Source: Oscillospiraceae bacterium (lineage in GTDB: Bacteria; Bacillota; Clostridia; Oscillospirales; Oscillospiraceae). Taken from it: DNA of 40,877 nt. Positions 16,313 through 27,844 of this stretch are shown piece by piece. Both the position numbers and the translations under genes were made by a program. The stretch covers positions 1-40,877 of the forward strand of contig JAFWVV010000078.1 of the NCBI GenBank assembly GCA_017518225.1, read 5' to 3'. The notes beneath the pieces are model-generated. The model had not been told where the DNA came from, did no database searches, and was given only the letters and a program-made list of their open reading frames with translations. Every line of letters starts with the position of its first letter. The first letter of the stretch is position 1.

Positions 16313-18049
16313 TTATGTAATTTTCCAACTGACCGCCTGTTTCCTGCCGGAAACAAAGCGCCTGTAAATGCCGTCGGCCTGCATCAGCTCTTCGTGTTTC
16401 CCCTGCTGCACGATACGGCCCTGGTCGATCACGAGGATCTGATCGGCGTTCCTCACCGTCTTCAGCCGGTGGGCGATCATGATGATGGTCTTTTCGGTGG
16501 TCAAATTGCGAATGGCTTCGGTGAGCTCCTTCTCGTTCTCCGGGTCCACGTTGGCCGTCGCCTCGTCCAGAATGATGATCGGCGCGTCCTTCATGATGGC
16601 TCTGGCGATGGCGATGCGCTGCTTTTCACCGCCGGAGAGCGTGGCGCCGCCCTCGCCGACGACGGTTTCATAGCCCTCCGGGAGCGCTTCGATGAACTCG
16701 TGGCAGCGGGCTTTCTTTGCCGCCGCGATCACTTCGTCCATCGACGCCTCCGGCCTGCCGAAGCGGATGTTGTTGGCGATCGTGTCCTCAAACAGATAGA
16801 CCCGCTGGAACACGAAACTGAAGTTCTCCATCAGAGAATCGAAGCTGTATTCCTTGACATCTCTGCCGCCGAGCGTGACGACGCCCTCCTGCACGTCCCA
16901 GAAGCGGGCGATCAGCGAGGTGATGGTGGTCTTCCCGCCGCCGGAGGGTCCCACGATCGCGGTCGTGGTCTTTTCCCGGATGTCCAGCGTCACGTCGTCG
17001 ATGATCTTTCTGCTGTCGTAGGCAAAGCTCACGTGCTCCAGGTGAATATCCCGGTTTTCCGGCAGGATCTCCTCGCCGTCGACGTCCATCTGCTCGATGC
17101 TCAGGATTTCATTGGCCCGATCCACGCCCTTGCCGATGATCTTCAGCAGTGCGGTGTAAATCCCCGCCAAATCCATCGCCTCAAAGACCATAAACGAGCT
17201 CAGGAGCATGGTGATGAGATAGTTCAGCGCCATCGTGCCGGTAAAGTAGAAATACAAGGCTGCGCCGGCGATTGCGACGCCCGCCAGCTTGCTGACCAGC
17301 ATCTGGAGGCCGACCGCGGGGATCGCCGTCGTCTCCGCCGTGATATCCGCTTTCTTTTTGCGCTCCACACTTTTGGCAACGCGGGAGCTGTTTTGTGCAA
17401 AAATGTTGTAATTGCGGATCTCCGCAATGCCCTGGATGTATTCCAGGATCACGCCGACCATTTCCTTGTCGGCGCTGATCTTCTCATCGGCGATCCGGGC
17501 GATCTTCCGGTTTGTCACGGCATTGACCATCATAAAGATCCCGATGCCGGCCAGGGAGATCAGGCCGATACGCCAATCGAAAACGAACATCCCGAGGGCG
17601 ATCACCGCCGTTGTGATGCTGCCCTGCAGCACCATCATGATGGCCCTCGTGGCGATGTCGCTCATCTGCTCCAGCGTATTGGTGGTGACGGAGGTGATAT
17701 GACCCAGGCTGGTGTCGTTGAAATAGCCCATCGGCAGATAGCGCAAATGCTCGCCGATCTCAATGCGCTTGCGCGCGCAGGTGTCATAGCCCGCCTCAGT
17801 CTGCATCATCTGAGAGAAACGGTTTACCACCATCTTTCCGACGGTGCTGACCAGCATGAAACCAATGACGGCGGCAAAGGTGCTCGTACGGATCTCGCCT
17901 TGCAGCACGGCGGTGATGGCAAAAAAGGCCGCCGGGATCTTCATGGCGCCGAACAGGGCATCCAGCACCCCCAGCGCCACCGCTCCGTAGAGCTTGTCTC
18001 TGTTTTCCCTGTTACAAAAATCAAAGAACTTTCGCAGCATCTCAAGCAT
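16313..18049 (-). CDS. Exporter-fold ABC half-transporter, second of pair B
   Basis: 578 residues: six membrane helices in the first ~315 residues, then an ATPase domain with Walker A GPSGGGKT at 367-374, LSGGE at 471-475, Walker B IIILDE at 491-496 and switch His527. The ATG at 18049 is chosen because AAGGAGG sits correctly before it; it overlaps the upstream gene by 8 bases, and a second ATG nine bases on is possible. The C-terminus ends AVSWKIT, close to the AVQWKI found in one half of the other pair, suggesting the two pairs are paralogous. Organisation resembles YbtQ/IrtB halves of siderophore importers built on the exporter fold; direction of transport is inference. Confidence 0.88.
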   Translation of the reverse strand: MLEMLRKFFDFCNRENRDKLYGAVALGVLDALFGAMKIPAAFFAITAVLQGEIRTSTFAAVIGFMLVSTVGKMVVNRFSQMMQTEAGYDTCARKRIEIGEHLRYLPMGYFNDTSLGHITSVTTNTLEQMSDIATRAIMMVLQGSITTAVIALGMFVFDWRIGLISLAGIGIFMMVNAVTNRKIARIADEKISADKEMVGVILEYIQGIAEIRNYNIFAQNSSRVAKSVERKKKADITAETTAIPAVGLQMLVSKLAGVAIAGAALYFYFTGTMALNYLITMLLSSFMVFEAMDLAGIYTALLKIIGKGVDRANEILSIEQMDVDGEEILPENRDIHLEHVSFAYDSRKIIDDVTLDIREKTTTAIVGPSGGGKTTITSLIARFWDVQEGVVTLGGRDVKEYSFDSLMENFSFVFQRVYLFEDTIANNIRFGRPEASMDEVIAAAKKARCHEFIEALPEGYETVVGEGGATLSGGEKQRIAIARAIMKDAPIIILDEATANVDPENEKELTEAIRNLTTEKTIIMIAHRLKTVRNADQILVIDQGRIVQQGKHEELMQADGIYRRFVSGRKQAVSWKIT

Positions 18050-19796
18050 ACGCGGCCTCCTTGTCCTCATCCCGTGCCTGGCTGTGGGCTTCCCACATAT
18101 TCCGATAGAGCGCGCTGTCGGAGAGAAGCTGCTCGTGCGTTCCGACAGCGTCCACGTTTCCGTCCCGGATGACAAAGATCCTGTCTGCGGTCTGGACAGT
18201 GGACAGCCTGTGCGCGATCACGATCAGCGTCCGTCCCCGCACGAGCTTCGCCACGCTCTCCTGCACCAGCGCCTCGTTCTCCGGGTCGGTGTAGGCGGTG
18301 GCCTCGTCCAGGATCACCACCGGCGCGTCCTTCAGCATGGCTCTGGCGATGCAGATCCGCTGCCGCTCTCCGCCGGAGAGGTGAGCGCCTGCACCGCCGA
18401 CCCGCGTGTCGTAGCCGTTTTCAAGCCCCAGGATGAATTCGTGGCAGCCGCTGGCCTTGGCCGCGGCGATCACTTCCTCGTCCGTCGCCCCGGCCTTGCC
18501 CATCCGGATGTTTTCCATGATCGTCATATCGAACAGGTAATTGTCCTGCGCCACGTAGGCGATCCGCCCCATGTAGTAATCCAGCGGGAGCTTCCGGATG
18601 TCCACGCCGCCGTAGCTGACGGTCCCGGCGTCCACGTCCCACAGAGAGTCGATCAGCCGGGCGATGGTGCTCTTTCCGGAGCCCGACGGCCCTACGATCG
18701 CGCTGACCTCGCCCTGCCGGAACGTCATGTCGACGCCGTGCAGGACCTCCTGGTCCTTGTAGGTGAAGCGAACGCCCTGCAGCCGGATCTCCGAGCCCTG
18801 CGGCGCCTCTGTAAGCCGCCCCGGACGCTCCATTTCTCTCCGCTCCAGGATCTCCGTGACCTCGCCGAAGATGGTCTTCATCTTCAGAATGTCGTCCATA
18901 TAGGAAAAAGCGACGACCAGCGGCGTGATCAGCCCGGCGGATAGAATAACACAGGTGATGAAGTGCTCCGGCGAAAGTTCGCCGCCCTTGACCAGCAGCA
19001 GCCCGACCGGGAGCACGCCGAGGAAGGTGGCCGGCATAAAGGACATCGTGCCCGCCTGCCACCAGATGCACCTTCGCATCCAGTCGATAAAGCAGTCCGC
19101 GCCTTCCCTCGCCGCGTGGACGAATTTTTCGTAGGAGCTGCCCGTCTTCCCAAAGGCTTTGATGACCTCGATCCCGTTGATATATTCCACGGCGGTATCG
19201 TTCAAATGCTTGGTTTTCTGCACCGTGACCTCAAACTCGCCCTGACTCTTTGCCATCATGACCGCGGCAAAGACGAGACCGATCGCTGCCGAGATCAGAT
19301 TGGCGAGAGCCACGCGCCAGTCGATAGCGAGCAGATAGATAAACATAAGGATCGGAAGCAGAATATTGGCGGTAAACTCCGGGATGATATGCGCCAGCGT
19401 GGTTTCCATGGCATCCACACGCTCCACCATGATGTTCTTGTAGCTTCCGCTGTGATCGTCCAGCACGGAACCGAGCGGGATTTTTGAAAGCTTTTCGCAC
19501 AGCTCCATCCGGATCCCGCCCAGCACTTGAAAGGTCGCCACGTGGGACAGCGTGGTGGACAGATTGTGCAGCACGACCCGGACGATCCAGAACGCCGCCA
19601 TCAGGATCACCTGCTTCAAATAGTACTTCGGATCCCGACAACCGTCCAGCAGCCGCCCCACGATATCCGCAATTAGCAGATAGGGCGCAAAGGACGCCGC
19701 CACGCCCAGTATGGCGAGAATCACGCTCCCGCCGTAATAGCTTCTCTTTCGCCCGGCAAATTCCAATACCCAGGATAATATGCCTCTTTTCTTCAT
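18042..19796 (-). CDS. Exporter-fold ABC half-transporter, first of pair B
   Basis: 584 residues with an N-terminal six-helix domain and a C-terminal ATPase: Walker A GPSGSGKS at 369-376, Q-loop YVAQDNYLF, LSGGE at 473-477, Walker B VVILDE at 493-498 and switch His529. AAGGAG lies nine bases before the ATG. Together with the overlapping downstream half it should make a heterodimer. The sequence style, with a short N-terminus and no siderophore-interaction domain, fits the YbtP/YbtQ group that brings ferric siderophores into the cytoplasm, though drug or peptide export cannot be excluded by sequence reading alone. A 225-base GC-rich gap with two short hairpins separates it from pair A. Confidence 0.88.
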   Translation of the reverse strand: MKKRGILSWVLEFAGRKRSYYGGSVILAILGVAASFAPYLLIADIVGRLLDGCRDPKYYLKQVILMAAFWIVRVVLHNLSTTLSHVATFQVLGGIRMELCEKLSKIPLGSVLDDHSGSYKNIMVERVDAMETTLAHIIPEFTANILLPILMFIYLLAIDWRVALANLISAAIGLVFAAVMMAKSQGEFEVTVQKTKHLNDTAVEYINGIEVIKAFGKTGSSYEKFVHAAREGADCFIDWMRRCIWWQAGTMSFMPATFLGVLPVGLLLVKGGELSPEHFITCVILSAGLITPLVVAFSYMDDILKMKTIFGEVTEILERREMERPGRLTEAPQGSEIRLQGVRFTYKDQEVLHGVDMTFRQGEVSAIVGPSGSGKSTIARLIDSLWDVDAGTVSYGGVDIRKLPLDYYMGRIAYVAQDNYLFDMTIMENIRMGKAGATDEEVIAAAKASGCHEFILGLENGYDTRVGGAGAHLSGGERQRICIARAMLKDAPVVILDEATAYTDPENEALVQESVAKLVRGRTLIVIAHRLSTVQTADRIFVIRDGNVDAVGTHEQLLSDSALYRNMWEAHSQARDEDKEAAYA

Positions 19797-20021
19797 CGCA
19801 TCGCGCTCCTTTGCCGCCTGTTTTTCTTTTTAATCAGCGGCTCCCCTTTTGCCGCGCCGATCTCCCGCGTTTTTTTTAAGCCCCGCCGGAAACGGGGCGC
19901 AGGCCGCAGGCAAAGCCCTGCGACGGAGAAAAGGCAAGCGCGGGGATCGCTGAAAGATCCATTTGGTCAGGGATACCGATCGCCGATCCTCACGCTCGTC
20001 CCCGACGATCCGGTCCCCCTT

Positions 20022-21794
20022 TCAGAAGTCTTGTTTCGCAGGCTCTGCGGGGCCGATGCTCCATTGCGCGCTGGCGGCTTGGAGCTGCGCCATACGGCGG
20101 AAGACGCTAAATTCTTCGGCGAGCAGTTCCTCGGGCCTTCCTTCTTCGACGACCCTGCCTTCGGAAAGCAGCACGATCTTGTCCGCCGCCTCCACGGTGC
20201 GCATCCGGTGGGCGATGACCAGCACGGTCTTGCCCGCAAGCAGACGGGACAGCGCGCCTTGCACCTTGGTCTCGTTCTCCACGTCAAGCGAAGCCGTGGC
20301 TTCGTCCAGCAGCACGATCGGCGCGTTTTTCAGGATCGCGCGAGCGATGGAGATGCGCTGCCGCTCTCCGCCGGATAGCCTGGCGCCGTTTTCGCCGATG
20401 GGCGTCAAATAGCCCCGGGGCAGCTTTGCAACGAATTCGTCGCAGTTGGCCGCCCGCGCCGCCGCAAAGACCTCCTCGTCCGTCGCGCCGTGCTTGCCGA
20501 GGCGGATGTTTTCCATCACGGTATCGTCAAAGAGCACGACGTCCTGGAACACCATGGAGTAGTCCGTCAGCAGAATCTCGGGATCAACGGAAGCGACGTT
20601 CACGCCGCCGACCTTGACGCTGCCCCGGTCAACGTCCCAGAGCCGCGCGGCCAGGCGGGCGCAGGTGCTCTTGCCGGAGCCGGAGGGGCCGACCAGCGCC
20701 GTGACCTCGCCCTCCTTCGCCGTGAAGCTGACGCCGCAGAGCACTTGTCTGTCGTCATAAGCAAAGTCGACGTTGTCAAAGACGATGTCGTGGCCCTGCG
20801 GGGCAAAGCTCTCGCTGCCCTCTGCGGTCCCGGCGTCGTAAATCTCCATCAGACGGCCCGCGGAAACCTGGGACATGAACATTTCGGCGATCAGCGCCAG
20901 AGCCTGATCGAAGGGAGCGTAAACGCGGGTGATGACCAGCAGGAACATGAACAGCACGAGAAAATCGACCTGTCCGGCGAGGATCAGCTTCGTCCCGGTG
21001 AGGATCGTGGTCGCCACGCCCAGGCGCATGATGACGCTGGCTGCGTTGACGAAGATCCCGGCGACGAGCTCGCCCTGCAGCAGGGTTTTTTCATGGGCGT
21101 CGATCTTGTCGCCCAGCGCCCGGAGAAACCGGGTCTCCTGATTCGTCGCGCGGATCTCCCGGATGTTCTCCAGCGTCTCCTGGATGCCGTCGGACACTGT
21201 GACAGCCGCGGCTTTGGTGATCTCAGACCGGCGCTTCGTCAGCTTGCGGCTGCCGAACAGGAGCGCAAAAGCTACGGGAACGCCCCAGAGGCAGGCCAGC
21301 GCCAGCTTCCAGTTGTAGGCAAAGAGCATGACGGCGATCAGCGCCGTGGAGATGTAGGAGCCGTAGAGATAGCCCAGGCAGTGGGACCAGACGTGCTCCA
21401 GCCGGTTCACGTCGCCCATGACGGTCTCGGTGAGATCCGCCAGATCGCGCTTGCCGAAGTAGCCAAGCGGGAGCTGGCGCAGACGCTCGGCCAGAGAAAT
21501 CCGCATATTTTTCACCTCGCCGTAGACGAGGCCGTAAGTCGCTTTATACTGTTGCAGGTGCGTGATAAAAGAGAGAAGCAGAAAGACGAGGACCATCAGC
21601 AGGATCGGCGTCGCGCGGGCAAGCGGCGCGCTGTCGGTCAGAGTGGCGAGAAAGCCCTTCATCATGAAGTAGAGGATGCCCATGCCGCCCATCACGACCA
21701 GGTTGACGACGACCGTCCAGAAGGTGCCCGCCTTGGCATTTTTGATCCCCTGATCGCTCAGCGCGTATTTCCGCTGAAATGCTTTTCCGAACAT
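20022..21794 (-). CDS. Exporter-fold ABC half-transporter, second of pair A
   Basis: 590 residues. The N-terminal stretch ALSDQGIKNAKAGTFWTVVV is characteristic of the half-transporters I associate with MptD-type and equibactin-like loci. Six membrane helices are followed by the ATPase domain: Walker A GPSGSGKS at 369-376, VFQDVVLF Q-loop, LSGGE at 473-477, Walker B IVLLDE at 493-498. Its ATG lies one base after the stop of the first half, so the pair is co-translated. The C-terminal tail SIGPAEPAKQDF is short and acidic. Likely forms a heterodimer with the upstream product. Uptake of a metal-chelate is the favoured but unproven role. Confidence 0.88.
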   Translation of the reverse strand: MFGKAFQRKYALSDQGIKNAKAGTFWTVVVNLVVMGGMGILYFMMKGFLATLTDSAPLARATPILLMVLVFLLLSFITHLQQYKATYGLVYGEVKNMRISLAERLRQLPLGYFGKRDLADLTETVMGDVNRLEHVWSHCLGYLYGSYISTALIAVMLFAYNWKLALACLWGVPVAFALLFGSRKLTKRRSEITKAAAVTVSDGIQETLENIREIRATNQETRFLRALGDKIDAHEKTLLQGELVAGIFVNAASVIMRLGVATTILTGTKLILAGQVDFLVLFMFLLVITRVYAPFDQALALIAEMFMSQVSAGRLMEIYDAGTAEGSESFAPQGHDIVFDNVDFAYDDRQVLCGVSFTAKEGEVTALVGPSGSGKSTCARLAARLWDVDRGSVKVGGVNVASVDPEILLTDYSMVFQDVVLFDDTVMENIRLGKHGATDEEVFAAARAANCDEFVAKLPRGYLTPIGENGARLSGGERQRISIARAILKNAPIVLLDEATASLDVENETKVQGALSRLLAGKTVLVIAHRMRTVEAADKIVLLSEGRVVEEGRPEELLAEEFSVFRRMAQLQAASAQWSIGPAEPAKQDF

Positions 21795-21795
21795 C

Positions 21796-23697
<1,902 letters not shown>

Positions 23698-23724
23698 GCA
23701 GATTCCCTCTTTCTTTTGCTTGCA

Positions 23725-23740
23725 GTTAGACATTTCTAAC
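23725..23740. promoter_or_regulatory. DtxR-type operator palindrome ahead of the ABC transporter run
   Basis: GTTAG-ACATTT-CTAAC, a perfect 5-bp palindrome with a 6-bp spacer, 28 bases before the GTG start of the first ABC gene. It matches four other copies at metal-related promoters in this window. A -10 box is not obvious here, so this promoter assignment is weaker than the others. Confidence 0.65.
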
Positions 23741-23783
23741 CAAGGCGCTTTACCTTGCCCCGCGGCGAGGCGGGGCAAGCGCT

Positions 23784-25865
23784 TTATTCCGGCAGCAGAT
23801 CGGTCAGACAGTCCATGCTCAGCAGCAGCGTGGAGCCGTTGTGCAGCAGAGCCGAGGCCGCGGGCGGCAGCAAGCCGAACGCGCCGAGCGCGATCAAGGC
23901 ACTGTTGAAGCCCATGACGAAGCGGTAATTGCGCCCAATGCGGCGCATCAGCTTTTCGGACAGACGCCGCAGCAGCACCAGCTCTCGCAGATCCTCCGCA
24001 GCGACGGTGATGTCCGCCACCTCGCGGGCGATGGTCGCGCCGCTTCCGATGGCGACGCCTACGTCGGCCTGAGAGAGCGCCGGGGCGTCGTTGATCCCGT
24101 CGCCGATCATGACGACTTTGCGCCCCTGCGCCTGCTCGGTCTGCACGTACCGGGCCTTGTCCTCGGGCAGGACCTCCGCGTGGAAGTCGTCCATCCCAAG
24201 CTCGCGCGCGATGGCGGCCGCCGTATTCCGGTTGTCGCCGGTCAGCATGACGGTCTTGCCGATCCCGGCCTCGTGCAGCAGCTCTACGATCGTCCCCGCC
24301 TCCGGGCGGAGCGGATCGAGGATGCCGACGGCCGCGGAAAGCACGCCGCCGATCGCCAGATACAGCCAGGAGCAGCCCGGGTCCAGCGCGTCGAAGCGCG
24401 CCTGATCCTCGGGCCGGACCGCAACGCCCTCGTCCTCAAAAACGAAGTGGCGGCTGCCAATGACGGCCCGTTCACCGCCGATCTTCGTGGCGATGCCGTG
24501 GGCGACCACGTATTCCGGCTCGCTGTGCATCTCCTGATGGCAGAGCCCGCGCTCCGCGGCGGCGCGCACGACGGCGTTGGCCACGGAATGGGGGAAATGC
24601 TCTTCCAGGCAGGCGGCCACGCGCAGCATCTCGTCTTCATCCTTCCCGTTGAAGGGAACGACGCCTTGCACCGTGGGGCAGGCGTGGGTCAGCGTGCCGG
24701 TCTTGTCGAAAATCACCGTGTCGGCCTCGCTGAGCTTCTCGAGGAATTTGCCGCCCTTGACCGTAATCTTGTGGCGGCCGGCCTCCCGTATGGCGGAGAG
24801 GACGCTCAGCGGCATGGACAGCTTCAACGCGCAGGAGAAATCCACCATCAGAACCGATACGGCGCGCGTCGTGTCGCCGGTGAGCAGCCAGGTCAAGATA
24901 CTGCCGCCCATGCACCAGGGCACCAGGCGGTCGGCCAGGTCATAGGCGCGTTTTTCCGCGCCGGACTTCAGCTTCTCGGACTGCTCGATCATGCGCACGA
25001 TACGATCATAGCGATTGTCTCCGGCCGAACCGGTCACACGCACGACGCAGTTGCCCTCCTCCACGACGCTGCCCGCGTACACGGCGGCGCCGGGACGCTT
25101 GGCGACGGGTACGGACTCCCCGGTCAGAGAGGCCTGGTTGAGCATCACGTCCCCGCCTTCGAGAATGCCGTCCAGCGGCAGCACGTGTCCCGTGTGGACG
25201 ACGATCCGGTCGCCGGGGCGGATCTGTGCAAGATCGACAAGAGCCTGCGCGCCGTCTTCCATGAGCTGCCAGACTTGATCCACCTGCAGAGACATGCTCC
25301 TGGCCAGGTCGTCCACGGACTTCTTGTGCGTCCACTCGTCGATGGTCTCGCCGAGCTTCAGCAGGAAGCGCACCGAGCCCGTGGTGGAGAAATCTCCCGT
25401 CAGCAGCGATACGCCGAGCGCGACGCCGTCGAGCACGTCGACCGTCAGCTTCCCGCGCAGCAGCGTTTTCACCGCGCATACGATCCGCGGCAGGGCGTGG
25501 CAGGTGTTGAGCACGCGCCGCAGCGGGAGCGGGAAATAGAGCTTTTTCAGATAGTGCCGCAGCACCTGATCGACGAGCTTTTCCTTGTAGGCGCGGTTCA
25601 TGGCGCGGCTGTGACGGCTTGCGATCCGCACCTTCGGCGCCGCGAGCGCGTAGGAAAAGCCCGCGAGCTTTTGATAAAGCGCTTCCCGATCCCCGCGGAA
25701 GACGATGATGACGCCGCAGATCCGCTCGTGCACCGTCGCCTGATCGACCTCCGGCAGCGCAAGCAGCCAGGCCTCCAGAACGTCGGCCTGCTCCATGCTC
25801 ATGGACGCCTGCACGGCGCGCAGACGCACCCGGCCGACGCTCTCATGAAGGATTTGGAATTTCAT
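23784..25865 (-). CDS. P1B-like heavy-metal translocating P-type ATPase
   Basis: 693 residues. The catalytic machinery is complete: TGES at 248-251, DKTGT with phosphorylated Asp387, MLTGDN at about 540-545 and GDGIND at 588-593. A ferredoxin-like N-terminal region (1-75) resembles an HMA fold but lacks the CxxC metal pair. The membrane metal site is FSCALKLSMP (343-351) instead of the CPC of copper and zinc pumps, which points to a different metal such as iron or manganese. The conserved HP dipeptide is replaced by FPHS at 424-427. One base separates it from the DUF6110 gene, a usual partner. It should export metal from the cytoplasm under the palindromic operator. Confidence 0.9.
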   Translation of the reverse strand: MKFQILHESVGRVRLRAVQASMSMEQADVLEAWLLALPEVDQATVHERICGVIIVFRGDREALYQKLAGFSYALAAPKVRIASRHSRAMNRAYKEKLVDQVLRHYLKKLYFPLPLRRVLNTCHALPRIVCAVKTLLRGKLTVDVLDGVALGVSLLTGDFSTTGSVRFLLKLGETIDEWTHKKSVDDLARSMSLQVDQVWQLMEDGAQALVDLAQIRPGDRIVVHTGHVLPLDGILEGGDVMLNQASLTGESVPVAKRPGAAVYAGSVVEEGNCVVRVTGSAGDNRYDRIVRMIEQSEKLKSGAEKRAYDLADRLVPWCMGGSILTWLLTGDTTRAVSVLMVDFSCALKLSMPLSVLSAIREAGRHKITVKGGKFLEKLSEADTVIFDKTGTLTHACPTVQGVVPFNGKDEDEMLRVAACLEEHFPHSVANAVVRAAAERGLCHQEMHSEPEYVVAHGIATKIGGERAVIGSRHFVFEDEGVAVRPEDQARFDALDPGCSWLYLAIGGVLSAAVGILDPLRPEAGTIVELLHEAGIGKTVMLTGDNRNTAAAIARELGMDDFHAEVLPEDKARYVQTEQAQGRKVVMIGDGINDAPALSQADVGVAIGSGATIAREVADITVAAEDLRELVLLRRLSEKLMRRIGRNYRFVMGFNSALIALGAFGLLPPAASALLHNGSTLLLSMDCLTDLLPE

Positions 25866-25866
25866 T

Positions 25867-26130
25867 TCAAGCTTTCGCCGCGTCCTCGATAAAGGACGCT
25901 TCCTGTTCCGCCGCGATGGCCTCGTTGAGCGCCTTCGCATCGGCGAGGATATCCGAGCAGTTCTCCTGCACGGTTTCCACGTCGCGCATGACCTGATCTC
26001 TGCCGCGCAGCACGGCGGCCGTCACGTGGGTGTAAACCTTCCTGGCGTCTTTGCTCCCGAGGATCTTGAAGCCAGCGGAGCCGAACAGCGTGCCGGCAAG
26101 AAAGAACGCAAGCTTTCCTGTCCTTGTCAT
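25867..26130 (-). CDS. DUF6110 family protein
   Basis: 87 residues from an ATG with AGGAGGG in front; the longer open frame upstream would start inside the operator. A hydrophobic N-terminus (about 7-24) is followed by SKDARKVYTHVTAAVLRGRD, the recognisable core of DUF6110, and an acidic helical tail. It is probably a small membrane-attached protein. Genes of this family habitually precede a P-type ATPase of the kind found next, so a helper or metal-delivery role is likely, but the biochemical function is unknown. It is the first gene after a clear promoter and metal-type operator. Confidence 0.85.
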   Translation of the reverse strand: MTRTGKLAFFLAGTLFGSAGFKILGSKDARKVYTHVTAAVLRGRDQVMRDVETVQENCSDILADAKALNEAIAAEQEASFIEDAAKA

Positions 26131-26172
26131 GATGGATCCCTCCTGTTTTTTGATAAGTAATATGTTACTATA

Positions 26173-26225
26173 ATTAGACATCGCTAACTAATGCGTATTA
26201 TAGCACGGCTCGACACGGCTTGCAA
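26173..26225 (-). promoter_or_regulatory. Promoter and operator of the DUF6110-ATPase operon
   Basis: On the minus strand: -35 TTGCAA, 17-base spacer, -10 TATAAT, then the palindrome GTTAG-CGATGT-CTAAT (26173-26188) starting 8 bases downstream of the -10 box, over the expected transcription start. A bound repressor here would block open complex formation or escape. Confidence 0.8.
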
Positions 26226-26342
26226 GCGCTTTTGCCTGTTTCCGCCGGGAGCGGCTCGTGAAAGTAAGACAGTGCTCTGCGTCGGCGGCCGGAAGCCCTC
26301 GTCTGAAAAAACGCTTTCTGTCGGGCTCGTATGCCGGCGCCT

Positions 26343-27080
26343 TCAGCTGTGATACGGATCCTTTGGCGCCGTGCGGCAGAACACGAAGCCTTTTTTCTTC
26401 CAGTCCAGCGATCTGTCCGCATGCCGGAACGCCTCCTCCCACGACAAGCAGCCGGAGTGCGCGGTGAGCACGTATGGCGCGCGGAGAGCGCCATCCCGGA
26501 GCTCCTGCACGCTTTTTCTGTTTAAGGCCGGATCCTGATTCCAGAAATCGAAGAAGAGCCATCCGCCCTCCTCGTTGGCGATGATGCAGTCGCCGGAAAA
26601 CAGATAGCAGCCCTTGACCAGAAAGGCCGTATGTCCCAGGGTGTGTCCGGGCACGGCGATCGGAAGCACGGATACGCCGTCCGCCCAAAGCTCCTCCCCC
26701 GGCGTGAAAATCTCGTAGTGCGGCAGGGCGATCGGCAGCCGGCAGGCATGCCCCGCGATGGTCTTCCGGCTACACGCGCCGGTCAGATACTTCTCCTCCT
26801 GCGCGCTGAGGTGGATTTTGGCCTTGGGATAAAGCGCCCGGCTTCCCGCGCACACGCCGCCCGCGTGGTCGATGTCCAGGTGGGTCAGAAACACGTCGCT
26901 GACCTGCTCCGGGTCGATCCCCAGCCTCTTCAGCCCTTCCGCCGTGTTGCGGCTGTTTTCGTAGCCGCTGTCGATGGCCAGGTATCCCTGATCCCCTTTG
27001 ATCAAAAAGCAGTTGGCGTCCTTATCCCGCAGACAAAAAACGTCGTCAAACAAGGCCTGTGTGGGCAGAGGATTCCACAT
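26343..27080 (-). CDS. Metallo-beta-lactamase-fold hydrolase
   Basis: 245 residues from the ATG at 27080, which has GAGGAAAG before it; a GTG 60 bases upstream is an alternative. The metal motif is HLDIDH at 67-72, the HxDxDH variant of the usual HxHxDH. Other ligands are GHTLGH at 145-150 and FSGDC with Asp164. The family includes lactonases, thioesterases, glyoxalases and RNases; nothing here fixes the substrate. It is the last gene of the metal-regulated operon that begins with the HMA protein, 83 bases after the CPBP protease gene. Confidence 0.85.
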   Translation of the reverse strand: MWNPLPTQALFDDVFCLRDKDANCFLIKGDQGYLAIDSGYENSRNTAEGLKRLGIDPEQVSDVFLTHLDIDHAGGVCAGSRALYPKAKIHLSAQEEKYLTGACSRKTIAGHACRLPIALPHYEIFTPGEELWADGVSVLPIAVPGHTLGHTAFLVKGCYLFSGDCIIANEEGGWLFFDFWNQDPALNRKSVQELRDGALRAPYVLTAHSGCLSWEEAFRHADRSLDWKKKGFVFCRTAPKDPYHS

Positions 27081-27163
27081 GCCCTTTCCTCTTGTCAGCC
27101 TCGGCTTCACAAACAGCCCGAAAAAACGAATCGCATTCACCTGATACCCTCACTCCCGTATGT

Positions 27164-27844
27164 TCAGTATAACAAAATGCTCGTGTAGTCCATCAGCCCG
27201 TGCAGCAGTACCGGCAGCCAAAGCGTGCCGGATCTTTCCTTCAGCAGTTGAAACATACATCCGCCGAAAACGTAGCCGAGAAACGTGCCATCAAACAGAA
27301 AGCGGAGCAGCGCGCCGCCGTCGATCGCGCCCCAGCCCGCCGAGACAAACAGATGCAGCAGGGCGAAAAAGGCGTTGGGGAGCAGATAGCGCAGCGGCCA
27401 CGAAGCCTCCCGCAGAAAATACGCGCAAGCGCCGCGGAAAACGAACTCCTCGGCAAAGGCGATCACAATGAGGTAATATACCAGACTGATCAGGATCGCC
27501 AGCTTGTCTGCTTTGACCGCCAGCCCGTAAGCCGTAAGGCCCAGGATTGCCGCGGCGAGAGCGGCTGCGGCGGCGCGCTGCCATTTCCCGCGGAGTCTCA
27601 GGCACATGCCTGCGGCAAAATCCTTTTTCAGCGCCAGCGCAAAAAGGATCAGCAAAATCGCAGGAAACAGAAATTCCCGCAGGCATTGGAAAAGAAACGC
27701 GGCCGGTTGGCTGGAGGCAAGCCGCACGGAGACGACCGCGCCGCGCTGCACCTTTTGCCACAGCCGTACGACGCCCGCAAGCTCGATCAGGCCGACAGCC
27801 GAGGTCGCAAGAATCCCCCAAAGCCTTCCCTGCTTTGCTTTCAT
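27164..27844 (-). CDS. CPBP-family intramembrane metalloprotease
   Basis: 226 residues with about six to seven membrane helices. The CAAX-protease (CPBP, Abi) motifs are present: EEFVFRG with Glu132-Glu133 and Arg137, a second-motif histidine in FFALLHLF (His164), and a third in LLHGLMDY (His215 and Asp219). Bacterial members cleave or modify membrane-bound peptides and often protect against self-made bacteriocins. The start overlaps the methyltransferase stop by 4 bases. Its place in a metal-responsive operon with a methyltransferase and an MBL-fold enzyme is unusual. Confidence 0.87.
   Translation of the reverse strand: MKAKQGRLWGILATSAVGLIELAGVVRLWQKVQRGAVVSVRLASSQPAAFLFQCLREFLFPAILLILFALALKKDFAAGMCLRLRGKWQRAAAAALAAAILGLTAYGLAVKADKLAILISLVYYLIVIAFAEEFVFRGACAYFLREASWPLRYLLPNAFFALLHLFVSAGWGAIDGGALLRFLFDGTFLGYVFGGCMFQLLKERSGTLWLPVLLHGLMDYTSILLY

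Noticed and set aside
19797..20021. GC-rich gap between the two ABC pairs with short hairpins and a T8 run
   Set aside because: The T run is on the wrong side of the hairpin for a minus-strand terminator, and no promoter or operator copy was found.
23753..23779. Hairpin CTTGCCCCG/CGGGGCAAG after the ATPase gene
   Set aside because: A strong 9-bp stem but no T-tract in either direction, so not called as a terminator; it may still slow or process the transcript.
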